NCBI GenBank assembly: GCA_036407095.1
Contig: DASWZV010000143.1
Span: 310,001 to 374,000 of the forward strand
DNA: 64,000 nt
Reading direction: 5' to 3'
Source: Gp6-AA40 sp036407095
GTDB taxonomy: Bacteria; Acidobacteriota; Vicinamibacteria; Vicinamibacterales; UBA2999
Below are positions 1-8,389 of the stretch, piece by piece. Under the pieces are notes generated by a model. The model did no database searches and was not told the DNA's origin. It worked only from the letters and a program-made list of their open reading frames with translations. Position numbers and translations under genes: made by a program. Position 1 is the first letter of the stretch. The number at the start of each line of letters is the position of its first letter.

Positions 1-168
1 CCGAAGGCGATGAGCCCGGAGGCACTGACCTACGCACAGGCGCAGGAGTTGCTGGCCGCGCGCCGCGACGCGGGTCCGTCGCCGCGCCGCATGGGCGGAC
101 GGCGGCGCGCCGCCGCAGAATCGACAGGACGAGCCCGGGGCTCGCGACGCAAGGCCGCGGGCGCATAG
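1..168 (+). CDS. topA: DNA topoisomerase I, C-terminal end (partial)
   Basis: Open from the first base, ending at TAG 166-168. The 55 residues read PKAMSPEALTYAQAQELLAA, then an Arg/Ala-rich basic tail, which resembles the last TopA zinc-ribbon-like repeat (T-x-x-x-A-x-x-L-L) and the basic tail common in GC-rich bacteria. The main support is context: topA followed by trmFO, xerC, hslV and hslU is a widespread gene order, and the next genes here are trmFO and xerC. TopA relaxes negatively supercoiled DNA. The catalytic part lies outside the window, so the call rests on a short tail plus synteny. Confidence 0.65.
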   Translation, partial: PKAMSPEALTYAQAQELLAARRDAGPSPRRMGGRRRAAAESTGRARGSRRKAAGA

Positions 169-184
169 ACCGCATAGACGTAGT

Positions 185-202
185 GTCCGGCTTCAGCCGG
201 AC
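185..202. terminator. GTCCGGC stem-loop after topA
   Basis: Perfect 7 bp arms GTCCGGC and GCCGGAC enclose a TTCA loop, followed by a further GGCCGGAC half-copy at 207-214. It lies between topA and trmFO. No U-tract follows, so it may be a weak terminator or an RNA-stabilising hairpin. It belongs to the TTCA-loop hairpin family also seen at 1627-1694 and 51689-51708. Confidence 0.5.
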
Positions 203-253
203 CTTCGGCCGGACTCTCTCTTTCCCTCCGCCGAAGGCGTAAGCTGTTGAGCA

Positions 254-1657
254 GTGAGCGCTGATCGCATCCACATCATCGGCGGAGGACTGGCGGGTTG
301 CGAGGCCGCCTGGCAGGCGGCGTCGCTCGGTGTCGGTGTGGTGCTGCACGAAATGCGGCCCACGCGCGCGACCGCCGTCCACAAGACCGATCGTCTGAGC
401 GAGCTGGTCTGCTCGAACTCCTTCCGCGGAGACAAGCTCGATAACGCCGTCGGCCTGCTCAAGGAAGAAATGCGCCGGCTCGGCTCGCTGATCATGCGAG
501 CGGCCGAAGCGAACCGGGTTCCTGCCGGAGCCGCACTGGCGGTGGATCGCGACGGCTTCTCACGCGCAGTCACCGAGGCCATTCAGGGGCACGCGCTCAT
601 CGACGTCGTGCGCGGCGAGGTGCCGCACCTCCCACGCGAGCCGTCGATGTATCCGCTGATCATCGCGACCGGCCCGCTGACCTCCGACACGCTGTCAGCC
701 GACATCGCCGCGCTGGTCGGATCGGATCACTTGTATTTCTATGACGCGGTCAGCCCGATCGTCCTCGCCGAATCGCTCGACATGACGAAAGTCTTCCGCG
801 CGTCGCGCTGGGGAAGAAGCTTGCGTGAAGGCGGGTCGAGCCGGTCTGCCTGCAGCATCGACGATGGCGAAGGCGATTATCTGAACTGCCCGCTGACCGA
901 AGCGGAATACGCTCGCTTCTACGACGCGCTGATCAGCGCCGAATCCGCCACCGTGCACGACTTCGAGAAGGAGATCTTCTTCGAAGGGTGTCTGCCAATC
1001 GAGGTGATGGCCGATCGGGGACGCGACACGCTGCGCTTCGGCCCGATGAAGCCGGTCGGTCTCGTCGATCCGCGGACAGGACGCACGCCGTACGCGGCGG
1101 TGCAGCTGCGTCAGGACACGATCGCGGGCGATCACTTCAGCCTCGTGGGTTTTCAGACGCAGCTCAAATGGGGCGAGCAGGCGCGTGTGCTCTCGCTCAT
1201 CCCCGGGCTCGAGCAGGCCGAGTTCGTGCGCTTCGGGCTCGTCCACCGCAACACCTACATCAACGGACCGACGGTTCTGCTCTCCACCTGGCAGACGAAG
1301 AGTCGCCCCGATCTCTTCTTCGCCGGCCAGATCTCGGGCGTTGAAGGCTACGTCGAATCGGCCGCATCGGGTCTGATCGCCGGGCGCAACGCCGCCGCGC
1401 TCGCGCGTGGCGAAGAGCCGCGCGTCCCGCCGCGGACGACCGCCATCGGTGCGTTGGCCTACTACGTGTCGCACGCCGATCCGCGGCATTATCAGCCGAC
1501 GAACATCACGTTCGGGATCATGCCGCCGCCCGATTCCATGAACGGACGTCGGGTCAAGAAAGAAGCGCGCAAGACCGCGATCTCGACCCGCGCGCTCGAG
1601 TCGCTCGATGCCTGGATCGCGGCCGCGCCGGCTGAAGCCGGCGCTCTACGTTCATGA
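254..1657 (+). CDS. trmFO: Methylenetetrahydrofolate-tRNA-(uracil-54 C5)-methyltransferase TrmFO
   Basis: Makes m5U54 in the T-loop of tRNA, using FAD and 5,10-methylene-THF. The 467-residue product starts at GTG and shows the GidA-type dinucleotide fold at the N-terminus (IHIIGGGLAGCEAAWQAA), then family blocks such as NSFRGDKLDNAVGLLKEEM, ATGPLTSDTLS, YDAVSPIV, and near the end GQISGVEGYVESAASGL. Length fits the family (about 440-470). The last residues (PAEAGALRS) are encoded by a GGC hairpin of a local repeat family, so the C-terminus is probably non-conserved. It is followed 46 bp later by xerC in the same orientation. Confidence 0.95.
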   Translation: MSADRIHIIGGGLAGCEAAWQAASLGVGVVLHEMRPTRATAVHKTDRLSELVCSNSFRGDKLDNAVGLLKEEMRRLGSLIMRAAEANRVPAGAALAVDRDGFSRAVTEAIQGHALIDVVRGEVPHLPREPSMYPLIIATGPLTSDTLSADIAALVGSDHLYFYDAVSPIVLAESLDMTKVFRASRWGRSLREGGSSRSACSIDDGEGDYLNCPLTEAEYARFYDALISAESATVHDFEKEIFFEGCLPIEVMADRGRDTLRFGPMKPVGLVDPRTGRTPYAAVQLRQDTIAGDHFSLVGFQTQLKWGEQARVLSLIPGLEQAEFVRFGLVHRNTYINGPTVLLSTWQTKSRPDLFFAGQISGVEGYVESAASGLIAGRNAAALARGEEPRVPPRTTAIGALAYYVSHADPRHYQPTNITFGIMPPPDSMNGRRVKKEARKTAISTRALESLDAWIAAAPAEAGALRS

Positions 1658-1694
1658 TGATGTGTCTGCGTAGAGCGGGGGCTTCAGCCCCCGC
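1627..1694. repeat. Paired GGC hairpins joined by GCTCTACG / CGTAGAGC
   Basis: Hairpin 1 is GCCGGC-TGAA-GCCGGC (1627-1642). Hairpin 2 is GCGGGGGC-TTCA-GCCCCCGC (1675-1694). Between them GCTCTACG (1643-1650) is exactly complementary to CGTAGAGC (1669-1676), so the whole can fold as a three-way structure. The left part lies inside the 3' end of trmFO and the right part ends 9 bp before the xerC GTG. The same GTAGAGC-plus-hairpin motif recurs at 51684-51708, and a reversed GCCCCCGCTCTAC at 38031-38043. Confidence 0.7.
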
Positions 1695-1703
1695 GGTGAC
1701 CAG

Positions 1704-2660
1704 GTGACGACGCACCTGCGCGAGTTCCTGGAGTACCTGCGCTTCAATCGAAACGCATCCGCCCACACCGTCGCCGCCTACGACAGCGACGTCACGCAAT
1801 TCCTCGCCTTTGCCGCACAACATCTCGGCACCACGATCGAAGCGCTCGAGCCGTCGCAGCTGCAGCTCACCACCGTGCGCGCGTTCATGGCCGATCTCTA
1901 TCGCCAGGGTCACGCGCGATCCTCGGTCGCGCGCAAGCTCTCTGCGATGCGCGCGTTCGGACGCTTTCTGCGCCGCGAAGGATGGATCGAGGTCAATCCC
2001 GCGGCGCTCGCCGTCGCGCCCAAGCGCGAGCAGCGGGTCCCCGCGCACCTCTCGATCGACGAGATGACGCGGCTGCTCGAGATGCCCGATGCCTCGGATC
2101 CGCTGGGCCGTCGCGATCGCGCGATTCTCGAGCTCTTCTACGCGTCGGGGCTTCGATTGAGCGAGCTGGTGGGCCTCGATCTCGAGAACGTGAACCTGCG
2201 CGGACGCATGGTGCGGGTGATGGGCAAGGGCGGAAAGGAGCGCGTGGTGCCGTTCAACGGCGCAACCGAGCAATCACTTCGAGCCTGGCTCGCCGACCGC
2301 GCGAACCTCCGAATCGCCCACGGCCAGAGCGCAGAGACAAAAGCCAGGAGCCTCACGTCCAGAGCCCAGAGCCGGGAGCCCGTCTTCGTCAATTTCCGTG
2401 GTGCCCGACTCACCGGACGGAGTGTGCAGCGACTGGTCGCGCGCTACGTCGCGGCGTGCAGCACCCGTTTCGGCATCAGCCCGCATGCGCTGCGTCATTC
2501 GTTCGCGACGCACCTGCTGCAGCGCGGCGCCGATCTACGCGCGATTCAGGAACTGCTCGGTCACGTGCAGCTCTCGACGACCCAGCGCTACACGCACGTG
2601 AACGCGGCGCAGCTGCTGGACGTGTACCGGAAGGCTCATCCCCGGGCGCGTCGCGAATAA
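1704..2660 (+). CDS. xerC: Tyrosine recombinase XerC
   Basis: Site-specific recombinase that resolves chromosome dimers at dif with XerD. It has an N-terminal SAM-like core-binding domain (residues about 1-90) and a C-terminal catalytic domain with the full set of active residues: Arg in ASGLRLSELVGL, Lys in GKGGKERVVP, HALRHSFATHLL (His/Arg), LGH, and nucleophile Tyr in TTQRYTHV. The product is 318 residues, slightly longer than the usual 295-305. The excess is a hydrophilic insertion around residues 207-225 (HGQSAETKARSLTSRAQSRE) encoded by degenerate AGAGCCCAGAGCC-like units. The start is GTG. xerC lies between trmFO and, after a minus-strand interval, hslVU. Confidence 0.93.
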   Translation: MTTHLREFLEYLRFNRNASAHTVAAYDSDVTQFLAFAAQHLGTTIEALEPSQLQLTTVRAFMADLYRQGHARSSVARKLSAMRAFGRFLRREGWIEVNPAALAVAPKREQRVPAHLSIDEMTRLLEMPDASDPLGRRDRAILELFYASGLRLSELVGLDLENVNLRGRMVRVMGKGGKERVVPFNGATEQSLRAWLADRANLRIAHGQSAETKARSLTSRAQSREPVFVNFRGARLTGRSVQRLVARYVAACSTRFGISPHALRHSFATHLLQRGADLRAIQELLGHVQLSTTQRYTHVNAAQLLDVYRKAHPRARRE

Positions 2661-2672
2661 TCCACAGAGGTT

Positions 2673-2757
2673 TAAGTTCTTGGTGCGTGGTCCAATCCTT
2701 GGTGCCTGTTCCTTCGCCCAGGAGGACCAAGGACCAGGCACCAAGTACCAAGGACTA
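2673..2757. repeat. Inverted tandem-repeat element, CTTGGTGC family; likely bidirectional terminator
   Basis: The left arm (2673-2712) carries degenerate copies of CTTGGTGC and GGTCC. The right arm (2721-2757) carries the complements GGACC, CCAAGG, GGCACCAAG and CCAAGGA. It fills the gap between convergent xerC and the minus-strand response regulator, so it could end transcription from both sides. It has the same architecture as other elements in this window but its own repeat unit. Confidence 0.7.
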
Positions 2758-2759
2758 CG

Positions 2760-4196
2760 CTACGCGGGTGTGGTCGCGGGAGTGGAGATCGGGTTCGGAT
2801 CGTGGTGCTGCAGCGACGCACGGCGCCCGCGTGGGAAGTCGATGCCGAGCGTCTTGATCTTGTAGTTCATGACCCGCGGACTGATGGCCAGCAGCTCCGC
2901 TGCGTCCTTCTGCACCCAGTTCGACATCTTGAGCGCCTCGATGAGCGCGATCCGCTCGACCTCTTCGAGCGCGATGCCGGTGGGCGGGATCTTCACGACC
3001 GACGCGCCGTCGCGCGGTGTGCCCGAGTGACCCGAGTCGCCGAGGCGCAGATCGTCGATCTGGATGTGCGAGCCCTCCGCCAGGAGCACCGCACGCTCGA
3101 TCGCGTTCTCGAGCTCGCGGATGTTGCCGGGCCACTGATAGCGCATCAGCAGCTTCAAGGAGTCGGGTTCGAGTCCCTGAATCTTCTTCTTCAGCTCGCC
3201 GGCAAAACGTCGGATGAAGAAGTTGGCGAGTGCGGCGATGTCGTCCTTGCGCTCGCGCAGCGGCGGCATCTCCATCGTCACGACGTTCAAGCGGTAGTAC
3301 AGGTCTTCGCGGAAATGGCCGGCCTCGACCATCGTCGGCAGGTCGCGGTTGGTGGCGGCGATGAGCCGCACATCGACTTTGATCGTGCGCGTGCCGCCGA
3401 GGCGCTCGAACTCGTGCTCCTGGAGCACGCGCAGGATTTTGGCCTGCGTGTTCGGGCTCATGTCGCCGATTTCGTCGAGGAACAGCGTGCCGCCGTCGGC
3501 CTGCTCGAACCGGCCGATCCGCTGCTTGTCGGCGCCCGTGAAGGCGCCCTTCTCGTGGCCGAACAGCTCCGACTCGAGCAGGTTCTCCTGGAGCGCCGCG
3601 CAGTTCACCTTGATGAAGTTGCGTGCCGCCCGATGTGAGTTGTGGTGCACCGCGCCGGCGATGAGCTCCTTGCCAGTGCCGGTCTCACCGCGGACGAGCA
3701 CCGTGGTGTTGCTCTTGGCGACCTTGCGGACCACCGCGAGCACTTTCTCGAGCGCCCCGCTCGATCCGATGATGCGGTCGAACTCGTAGATGTCGCCCTG
3801 CGCGTGACGGAGGTAATCGATCTGGTTCTGCATCCGGCGCATCTCGAGCGCCTTCTCGATCTTGACCTCCATCTCCTCGAGCTCGAACGGCTTCTGGACG
3901 TAGTCGAAGGCGCCCGATTTCATCGCTTCGACGGCGGTCGACACCGATCCGAACGCGGTCATCAGGATGATCGCGGACGACGGGTGCAGGGTCTTGGCGG
4001 TCTTCAGCACTTCGAGCCCGGTGCTGCCGCCCATCTTCAGGTCGCTGACGACGACATCAAAGAAGCCTTCGTGCAGCTTTTCGATCGCGGCATTGCCGTT
4101 CGGGGCTTCCTCGACGTCGTGCCCCGCCTCGGATACCGATTGGGCGAGCCCCCTCCGCAGCGAATCGTGGTCGTCGGCGATCAGAATGCGTCCCAT
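2760..4196 (-). CDS. NtrC-family sigma-54 response regulator
   Basis: 478 residues. The receiver domain (1-120) has the acidic pocket IADDHD and phospho-acceptor Asp52 in VVVSDLKM. The AAA+ sigma-54 activation domain (about 142-380) has Walker A GETGTGKE, the sigma-54-contacting GAFTGA loop, Walker B FLDEIGD and the arginine-finger region. A C-terminal Fis-type helix-turn-helix follows (KDAAELLAISPRVMNYKIK), then a disordered tail. It starts 5 bp after the histidine kinase stop, so the two are co-transcribed and almost certainly cognate. The target promoters are unknown; I found no convincing -24/-12 site nearby. Confidence 0.95.
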   Translation of the reverse strand: MGRILIADDHDSLRRGLAQSVSEAGHDVEEAPNGNAAIEKLHEGFFDVVVSDLKMGGSTGLEVLKTAKTLHPSSAIILMTAFGSVSTAVEAMKSGAFDYVQKPFELEEMEVKIEKALEMRRMQNQIDYLRHAQGDIYEFDRIIGSSGALEKVLAVVRKVAKSNTTVLVRGETGTGKELIAGAVHHNSHRAARNFIKVNCAALQENLLESELFGHEKGAFTGADKQRIGRFEQADGGTLFLDEIGDMSPNTQAKILRVLQEHEFERLGGTRTIKVDVRLIAATNRDLPTMVEAGHFREDLYYRLNVVTMEMPPLRERKDDIAALANFFIRRFAGELKKKIQGLEPDSLKLLMRYQWPGNIRELENAIERAVLLAEGSHIQIDDLRLGDSGHSGTPRDGASVVKIPPTGIALEEVERIALIEALKMSNWVQKDAAELLAISPRVMNYKIKTLGIDFPRGRRASLQHHDPNPISTPATTPA

Positions 4197-4201
4197 ATTT
4201 T

Positions 4202-5365
4202 CTATTCCTCGTTCCCGCCGGACACCGGCAGCGTCACTCGAATCGTCGTACCTTGACCGGGAGAGGTCCGCAGGTCGATCCGTCCATCATGTGCGTCGAC
4301 GATCTTCCTGACGATGGCCAGTCCCAGACCGGAGCCCTGTGCCTTCGTCGTGAAGAACGGGTCGAACACCTTCTCCGACACGTCTTGCGGAATACCGGGC
4401 CCGTCGTCGGTGACCTCGACGAGCACGGCATCGCTTCCTTCGCCTGCATCTTCGAGACGAACACGTTCGGCTGAGACCGTCACGTGCCCTGTCCCTCCCA
4501 TCGCCTCGTAGGCGTTCATCAGGAGGTTCGTAAAGACCTGGGTGAGCTGATGCTGGTCGGCGTTGATCTGGGGGAGACCCTCGGCCAGCGTGACATTCAC
4601 GGAAATAGTGCCGCGTCGCGCCTTTGTATCGGCAAGCTGAATCGCGCCCTGCACAGCGTCGGCGACCGCGGTGTGCTCCACCTGCAGTCGAATCGGCCGG
4701 ACGAAGTCGAGCACTTCCTGCACGATCGCGTTGGCCATCTTGGCTTCGTTGATGATGTCGCTGAGGACGATCTGCGCATCCGGCGCGTCCGGCATCTTGC
4801 GGCGCAGCAGTCCTGCCATCACTTCGATGCCGGCAAGCGGGTTCTTGACTTCGTGCGCGATCACGGCAGCCATTTCTCCTACCGCGGCCAGGCGATCCCG
4901 CAGGCGTTCCCGCTCCTCGAGTTGTTCGACGCGAGTCAGGTCCTTGAAGAACATCGATGCGCCGATGACGGCGCCGTTGTCGTCGCGCACGAACGCGAGG
5001 GTGTAGCCAATGACTTTGTTCGAAGGCTTGAGCCGCATTTCCGCGCGGTTCGGCAGGTGGTGAAGGTCGAAGGCACCAGCCAGTGCCCGGACGACGTCGG
5101 GGTGGTCCTTGAGCACCCGTGCCAGGGGCTGGCCGACTGCGTCGGGCATCGAGGGGATGCCGAAGGTGCGGTAGGCCTCCTCGTTGATCAGGGCCACACG
5201 ACTTTCGCGGGTGATGGCCAGCACGCCATTGCGCATGCCGGAGACGATGTGCCTGAAGAACGCGTCGGTGCTGCCGTCGCGCGCCTCGGCGCGGACCGCG
5301 CCCGTCGCCGGCACGGGCCGGCGGGGGATTCGTGGACGCGACTTAATCATTACACCGTGCTCCAT
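4202..5365 (-). CDS. Cytosolic PAS sensor histidine kinase
   Basis: 387 residues, no membrane segment. A PAS domain (about 35-150) precedes a HisKA dimerisation domain with His171 in AAVIAHEVKNPLAGIEV and a HATPase domain with N box (NLLMNAYEAM), G1 (DDGPGIP), F box (FFTTK) and G2 (GSGLGLAI). The NtrB-like arrangement and the immediately downstream NtrC-type regulator indicate a two-component pair sensing a cytoplasmic signal. Translation could start at ATG 5365 or at a second ATG, 5350 (MIKSRPR). The ABC-F gene lies upstream on the same strand, separated by about 170 bp that include a palindrome. Confidence 0.94.
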   Translation of the reverse strand: MEHGVMIKSRPRIPRRPVPATGAVRAEARDGSTDAFFRHIVSGMRNGVLAITRESRVALINEEAYRTFGIPSMPDAVGQPLARVLKDHPDVVRALAGAFDLHHLPNRAEMRLKPSNKVIGYTLAFVRDDNGAVIGASMFFKDLTRVEQLEERERLRDRLAAVGEMAAVIAHEVKNPLAGIEVMAGLLRRKMPDAPDAQIVLSDIINEAKMANAIVQEVLDFVRPIRLQVEHTAVADAVQGAIQLADTKARRGTISVNVTLAEGLPQINADQHQLTQVFTNLLMNAYEAMGGTGHVTVSAERVRLEDAGEGSDAVLVEVTDDGPGIPQDVSEKVFDPFFTTKAQGSGLGLAIVRKIVDAHDGRIDLRTSPGQGTTIRVTLPVSGGNEE

Positions 5366-5416
5366 GAGCAGACCTCAACCCACTCCGGAAATGGCAAAGC
5401 GCGTACCCGGTGGTGA

Positions 5417-5439
5417 ACTTGGTTATCTACTCACCAAGT
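5417..5439. promoter_or_regulatory. Palindrome upstream of the histidine kinase gene
   Basis: ACTTGGT (5417-5423) and ACCAAGT (5433-5439) form perfect 7 bp arms around a 9 bp spacer, and the match extends to GTGA/CAC with a one-base bulge. It lies about 50 bp upstream of the kinase start and downstream of the ABC-F stop. It could be an operator for the two-component operon or a short transcript hairpin; the sequence cannot decide. Confidence 0.35.
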
Positions 5440-5534
5440 CACTGATTCCAGAAAGATCCGGGTCTGAGTATGAGTCAGTGAACTTACGGAACTGTAATTC
5501 TACGACCGATTTCGTCAGTCAGAAAGGGTCATAC

Positions 5535-7568
5535 TTACGATTCGGACGTCGCAGCGTGTTCCTGCAGGGCCTCCCACTGCGCCATCAAGTCACCGACTTC
5601 CCACATCAGGGACTGATGACGATCGATAACCCGTTTGGAGGAGTCACGATCTTCGTAGAAGGCGGGTGCCGACATCGTCGTCTCCAGCTCCTTGATCTGC
5701 CCCTCACGCTCGGCGATCCGGCCTTCGAGGTCCGCGATCCGCTTTCGCAGCGCGTCCTGTGCCCTTTGTTGTTTTCGGCGTTCGGTTTCGAGGCGCTTAC
5801 GAGCTTCGCGATCTTCGCTCTTTGGCAGGGAGGTTTTCGGCTGGCTCTGGGGTTTGGGCTGGCTCGAGGCCTTCGATTCCGAGCTTTGGGCTTTGACCTT
5901 GGGACCCGATTCCTGCTGATTCCTGATTCCTGCTTCCTGCTGATTCCTGATTCCCGATTCCTGATTCCTTTCTTTATGCCAGAGAAACTCGCCGTACGTC
6001 CCCGGATAGACGACCGCCTCGCCGTGGCCGATCTCGATGATCTTCGTCGCCAGCTTCTCGACGAAGTAGCGGTCGTGCGAGACGATGATGAGCGTCCCGC
6101 CGTAGTCTTCGAGTGCGTCGAGCAGCACGTCCTTCGAATCGAGATCGAGATGGTTGGTCGGTTCGTCGAGCAGCAGCGTGTTCGACGGACGAAGCAGCAT
6201 CCGCGCCACGGCGAGCCGGGTGCGCTCACCACCTGACAGGACGCCCGCTTTCTTGTAGACGTCGTCTCCAGAGAAGAGGAACCCACCGAGGATGTTGCGA
6301 ATGGCCGGCACCATGTCGTTCGGCGAACCGGCTTCGAGCGTTTCGTAGACGGTCAGCGCGGGATCGAGGCGTGTGGCTTCATCCTGCGCGAAGTACTCGA
6401 CGATCACCTGATGTCCGAGCGTGCGCGTTCCCGAATCGGGCCCTTCCTCGCCTGACAGCATTCGCATCAGCGTCGACTTGCCGGAACCGTTCGGTCCGAC
6501 GAGCGCAATGCGATCGCCCCGCTCGATGTGAAGGTTGACGTCGCGAAAGACCGTGAGCGTGTCATACGCCTTCCGGACGTGCTTCAACTCGAGCACCGTG
6601 CGGCCGCTTTTGGCGCATGTCGGGAACTTGAAGTGAATGCGCTTGCGCTCGGGAGGAACCTCGATCGGGACAACCTTCTCGAGCAGCTTGATGCGGCTCT
6701 GCACCTGGGCGGCTTTCGTGGCCTGATAGCGGAAGCGATCGATGAACATCTTCACGCGGGCCACTTCTTGGTCCTGCTCGTACTTGGCTTGACGGAGCCG
6801 TTCGAGCATCGCGTCGCGCTCCGCGACGTACTTGCTGTAGTTGCCAACGTAGTCGGTCAGCTTGCGCAGGTGCACGTCCGTGATCCGCGTGACGACCGCG
6901 TCGAGAAAGTACCGATCGTGAGACACGAGGATGACCGCGTAGGGATAGGCATGCAGATACTCTTCGAGCCAGTTGCGCGCTTCGAGATCGAGATGATTGG
7001 TCGGTTCGTCGAGCAGCAGCAGGTTCGGTCGACCGAGCAGCAGCTTGGCGAGCGCGATGCGCATCTGCCATCCGCCTGAGAACGTTTCACACGGGCGCGT
7101 CGCATCCTCCTGGCTGAAGCCAAGGCCGCGGAGGACGGTCGCGATCCGCAGGTCCATGCTGTATCCCTCGTCCAGCCGGAAGCGGTCCTGCAGCTCGGCG
7201 TATCGCGCGAGCATCGCGTCGTGTTCGTCCTGAGGCACCGACGCATCGCCGAGTCGATGCTCGATGTCGTGCATCTCCGCCTTGATGTCGAGCAGCGGCT
7301 GAAACGCGCTGCTGGCTTCGTCGAAGACGGTCCGGCCGGAATGGGTCAGACCGTCCTGCGGCAGGTAGCCGATAGTGAGCGTGGCGGGGTGCGCGACGCC
7401 GCCCGAGTCGGGTTCCTCGAGCCCAGCCAGAATCTTGAGCAGGGTGGTCTTGCCTGCCCCGTTCGGGCCGCACAGGCCGACGCGATCCCCGTCGTCGATT
7501 TGCCAGGTGACGTGGTCGAAGAGCGTCCGGTCGCCGAAGGACTTGGTGAGGTCGGAGAGCTGAATCAC
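5535..7568 (-). CDS. ABC-F family ribosome-associated ATPase
   Basis: 677 residues, two ABC cassettes and no membrane domain. Cassette 1 has Walker A GPNGAGKTT, signature FSGGWQMRIALAK and Walker B LLLLDEPTNHLD; cassette 2 has GPNGSGKST, LSGGERTRLAVAR and LLLDEPTNHLD. The two-cassette soluble form identifies ABC-F (translation factors and antibiotic-protection proteins acting at the ribosomal E site). The C-terminus has a charged linker and a coiled coil (about 590-660), as in Uup/YheS types. Oddly, the linker is built from family-A GGAATCAG repeats read in frame (ERNQESGIRNQQEAG and onward), the same repeat found between genes. Start is GTG 7568. Confidence 0.94.
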   Translation of the reverse strand: MIQLSDLTKSFGDRTLFDHVTWQIDDGDRVGLCGPNGAGKTTLLKILAGLEEPDSGGVAHPATLTIGYLPQDGLTHSGRTVFDEASSAFQPLLDIKAEMHDIEHRLGDASVPQDEHDAMLARYAELQDRFRLDEGYSMDLRIATVLRGLGFSQEDATRPCETFSGGWQMRIALAKLLLGRPNLLLLDEPTNHLDLEARNWLEEYLHAYPYAVILVSHDRYFLDAVVTRITDVHLRKLTDYVGNYSKYVAERDAMLERLRQAKYEQDQEVARVKMFIDRFRYQATKAAQVQSRIKLLEKVVPIEVPPERKRIHFKFPTCAKSGRTVLELKHVRKAYDTLTVFRDVNLHIERGDRIALVGPNGSGKSTLMRMLSGEEGPDSGTRTLGHQVIVEYFAQDEATRLDPALTVYETLEAGSPNDMVPAIRNILGGFLFSGDDVYKKAGVLSGGERTRLAVARMLLRPSNTLLLDEPTNHLDLDSKDVLLDALEDYGGTLIIVSHDRYFVEKLATKIIEIGHGEAVVYPGTYGEFLWHKERNQESGIRNQQEAGIRNQQESGPKVKAQSSESKASSQPKPQSQPKTSLPKSEDREARKRLETERRKQQRAQDALRKRIADLEGRIAEREGQIKELETTMSAPAFYEDRDSSKRVIDRHQSLMWEVGDLMAQWEALQEHAATSES
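5908..5970. repeat. Family-A (GGAATCAG) repeat arm inside the ABC-F gene
   Basis: On the plus strand GATTCCTG, GATTCCCG and GATTCCTGCT units follow one another for about 63 bp. On the coding (minus) strand this is AGGAATCAGGAATCGGGAAT and onward, one arm of the family-A element seen at 13485-13570 and 15575-15663. It has kept the reading frame and encodes an Arg-Asn-Gln-Glu-Ser-Gly-Ile linker. Confidence 0.85.
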
Positions 7569-7798
7569 GCGGCGGGTGTGATCATGAGTGTCACATCCCA
7601 GTCTAACACCCTTTATTCAAAAGACTTAGGTTGCGAAAGGTGGCTGCAGGCCGAGGTGTGCAAGAGGTGGGAAAGACACTATGATCGATACGACGGCCCT
7701 CGACTTCGCTCGGGCTGTCCCTTTGGCTTTGCCCGGGGCCGGCCAGGCACGGGGCATCACCGTCTTAACCAGCAGCGAAGACAGGACCTAAGTCCTTA

Positions 7799-8389
7799 AT
7801 GACGGCCACCGATGAGGAGCTCGTCGCCCGATCGCAGGGCGGCGACATCGAGAGCTTCAATCAGCTCATCATCCGATGGGAACGGCCGATTTACGCCCTG
7901 GCGTACCGGGTGATTGGGCGTGAAGAAGAAGCTCGGGACGTGTGCCAGGATACGTTCCTTCGCGCGTACCGGGCGCTGCCAGGGTTCAAGGGACAGGCAA
8001 AGTTTTCGTCGTGGTTGTACCGGATCGCGCTTAACTTATGCCGCGACTGGATACGGCGTCAGCGCCGCGCGCCGGTGTCTCAGATGCCGGAGGACGTCGA
8101 TGCGACCGAACTCGCCGCCGATATGGGGCCGACCGAGTCGATTGAGGATCTGGTCGCGCGGCGCGAGTTGAGTGCGATCGTCGAGCAAGCTATGACTCAA
8201 CTGAGCGAGGAACAGCGAACGGCAATCATCCTGAAGGAGTACCACGGGATGACGTTCCAGGAGATCGCGGACCTGCAGGGATGTCCGCTGAGCACGGTCA
8301 AGACGCGTCTGTATCAGGGACTCGCGCAGCTGCGTCGTCATCTCGAACAAAACGGACAGATGTTGCCTGAACTGGTGAAACGGGTATGA
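7799..8389 (+). CDS. ECF-type RNA polymerase sigma factor
   Basis: 196 residues. Region 2 (about 10-95) contains YALAYRVIGREEEARDVCQD and FLRAYRALPGF; region 4 (about 130-185) contains the HTH segment GMTFQEIADLQGCPLSTVKT. There is no sigma-70 region 1 or 3, as expected of the RpoE/SigW-like group. The stop overlaps the ATG of the next gene, a zinc-finger anti-sigma factor, so the pair forms a classic sigma/anti-sigma unit. The 230 bp upstream (7569-7798) hold no other gene and probably contain the divergent promoters for this unit and for the ABC-F gene. Confidence 0.94.
   Translation: MTATDEELVARSQGGDIESFNQLIIRWERPIYALAYRVIGREEEARDVCQDTFLRAYRALPGFKGQAKFSSWLYRIALNLCRDWIRRQRRAPVSQMPEDVDATELAADMGPTESIEDLVARRELSAIVEQAMTQLSEEQRTAIILKEYHGMTFQEIADLQGCPLSTVKTRLYQGLAQLRRHLEQNGQMLPELVKRV

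Noticed and set aside
3163..3178. GGTTCGAGTCCC resembling a tRNA T-loop
   Set aside because: It is inside the coding sequence of the response regulator, and no acceptor stem, anticodon arm or D-arm can be built around it.
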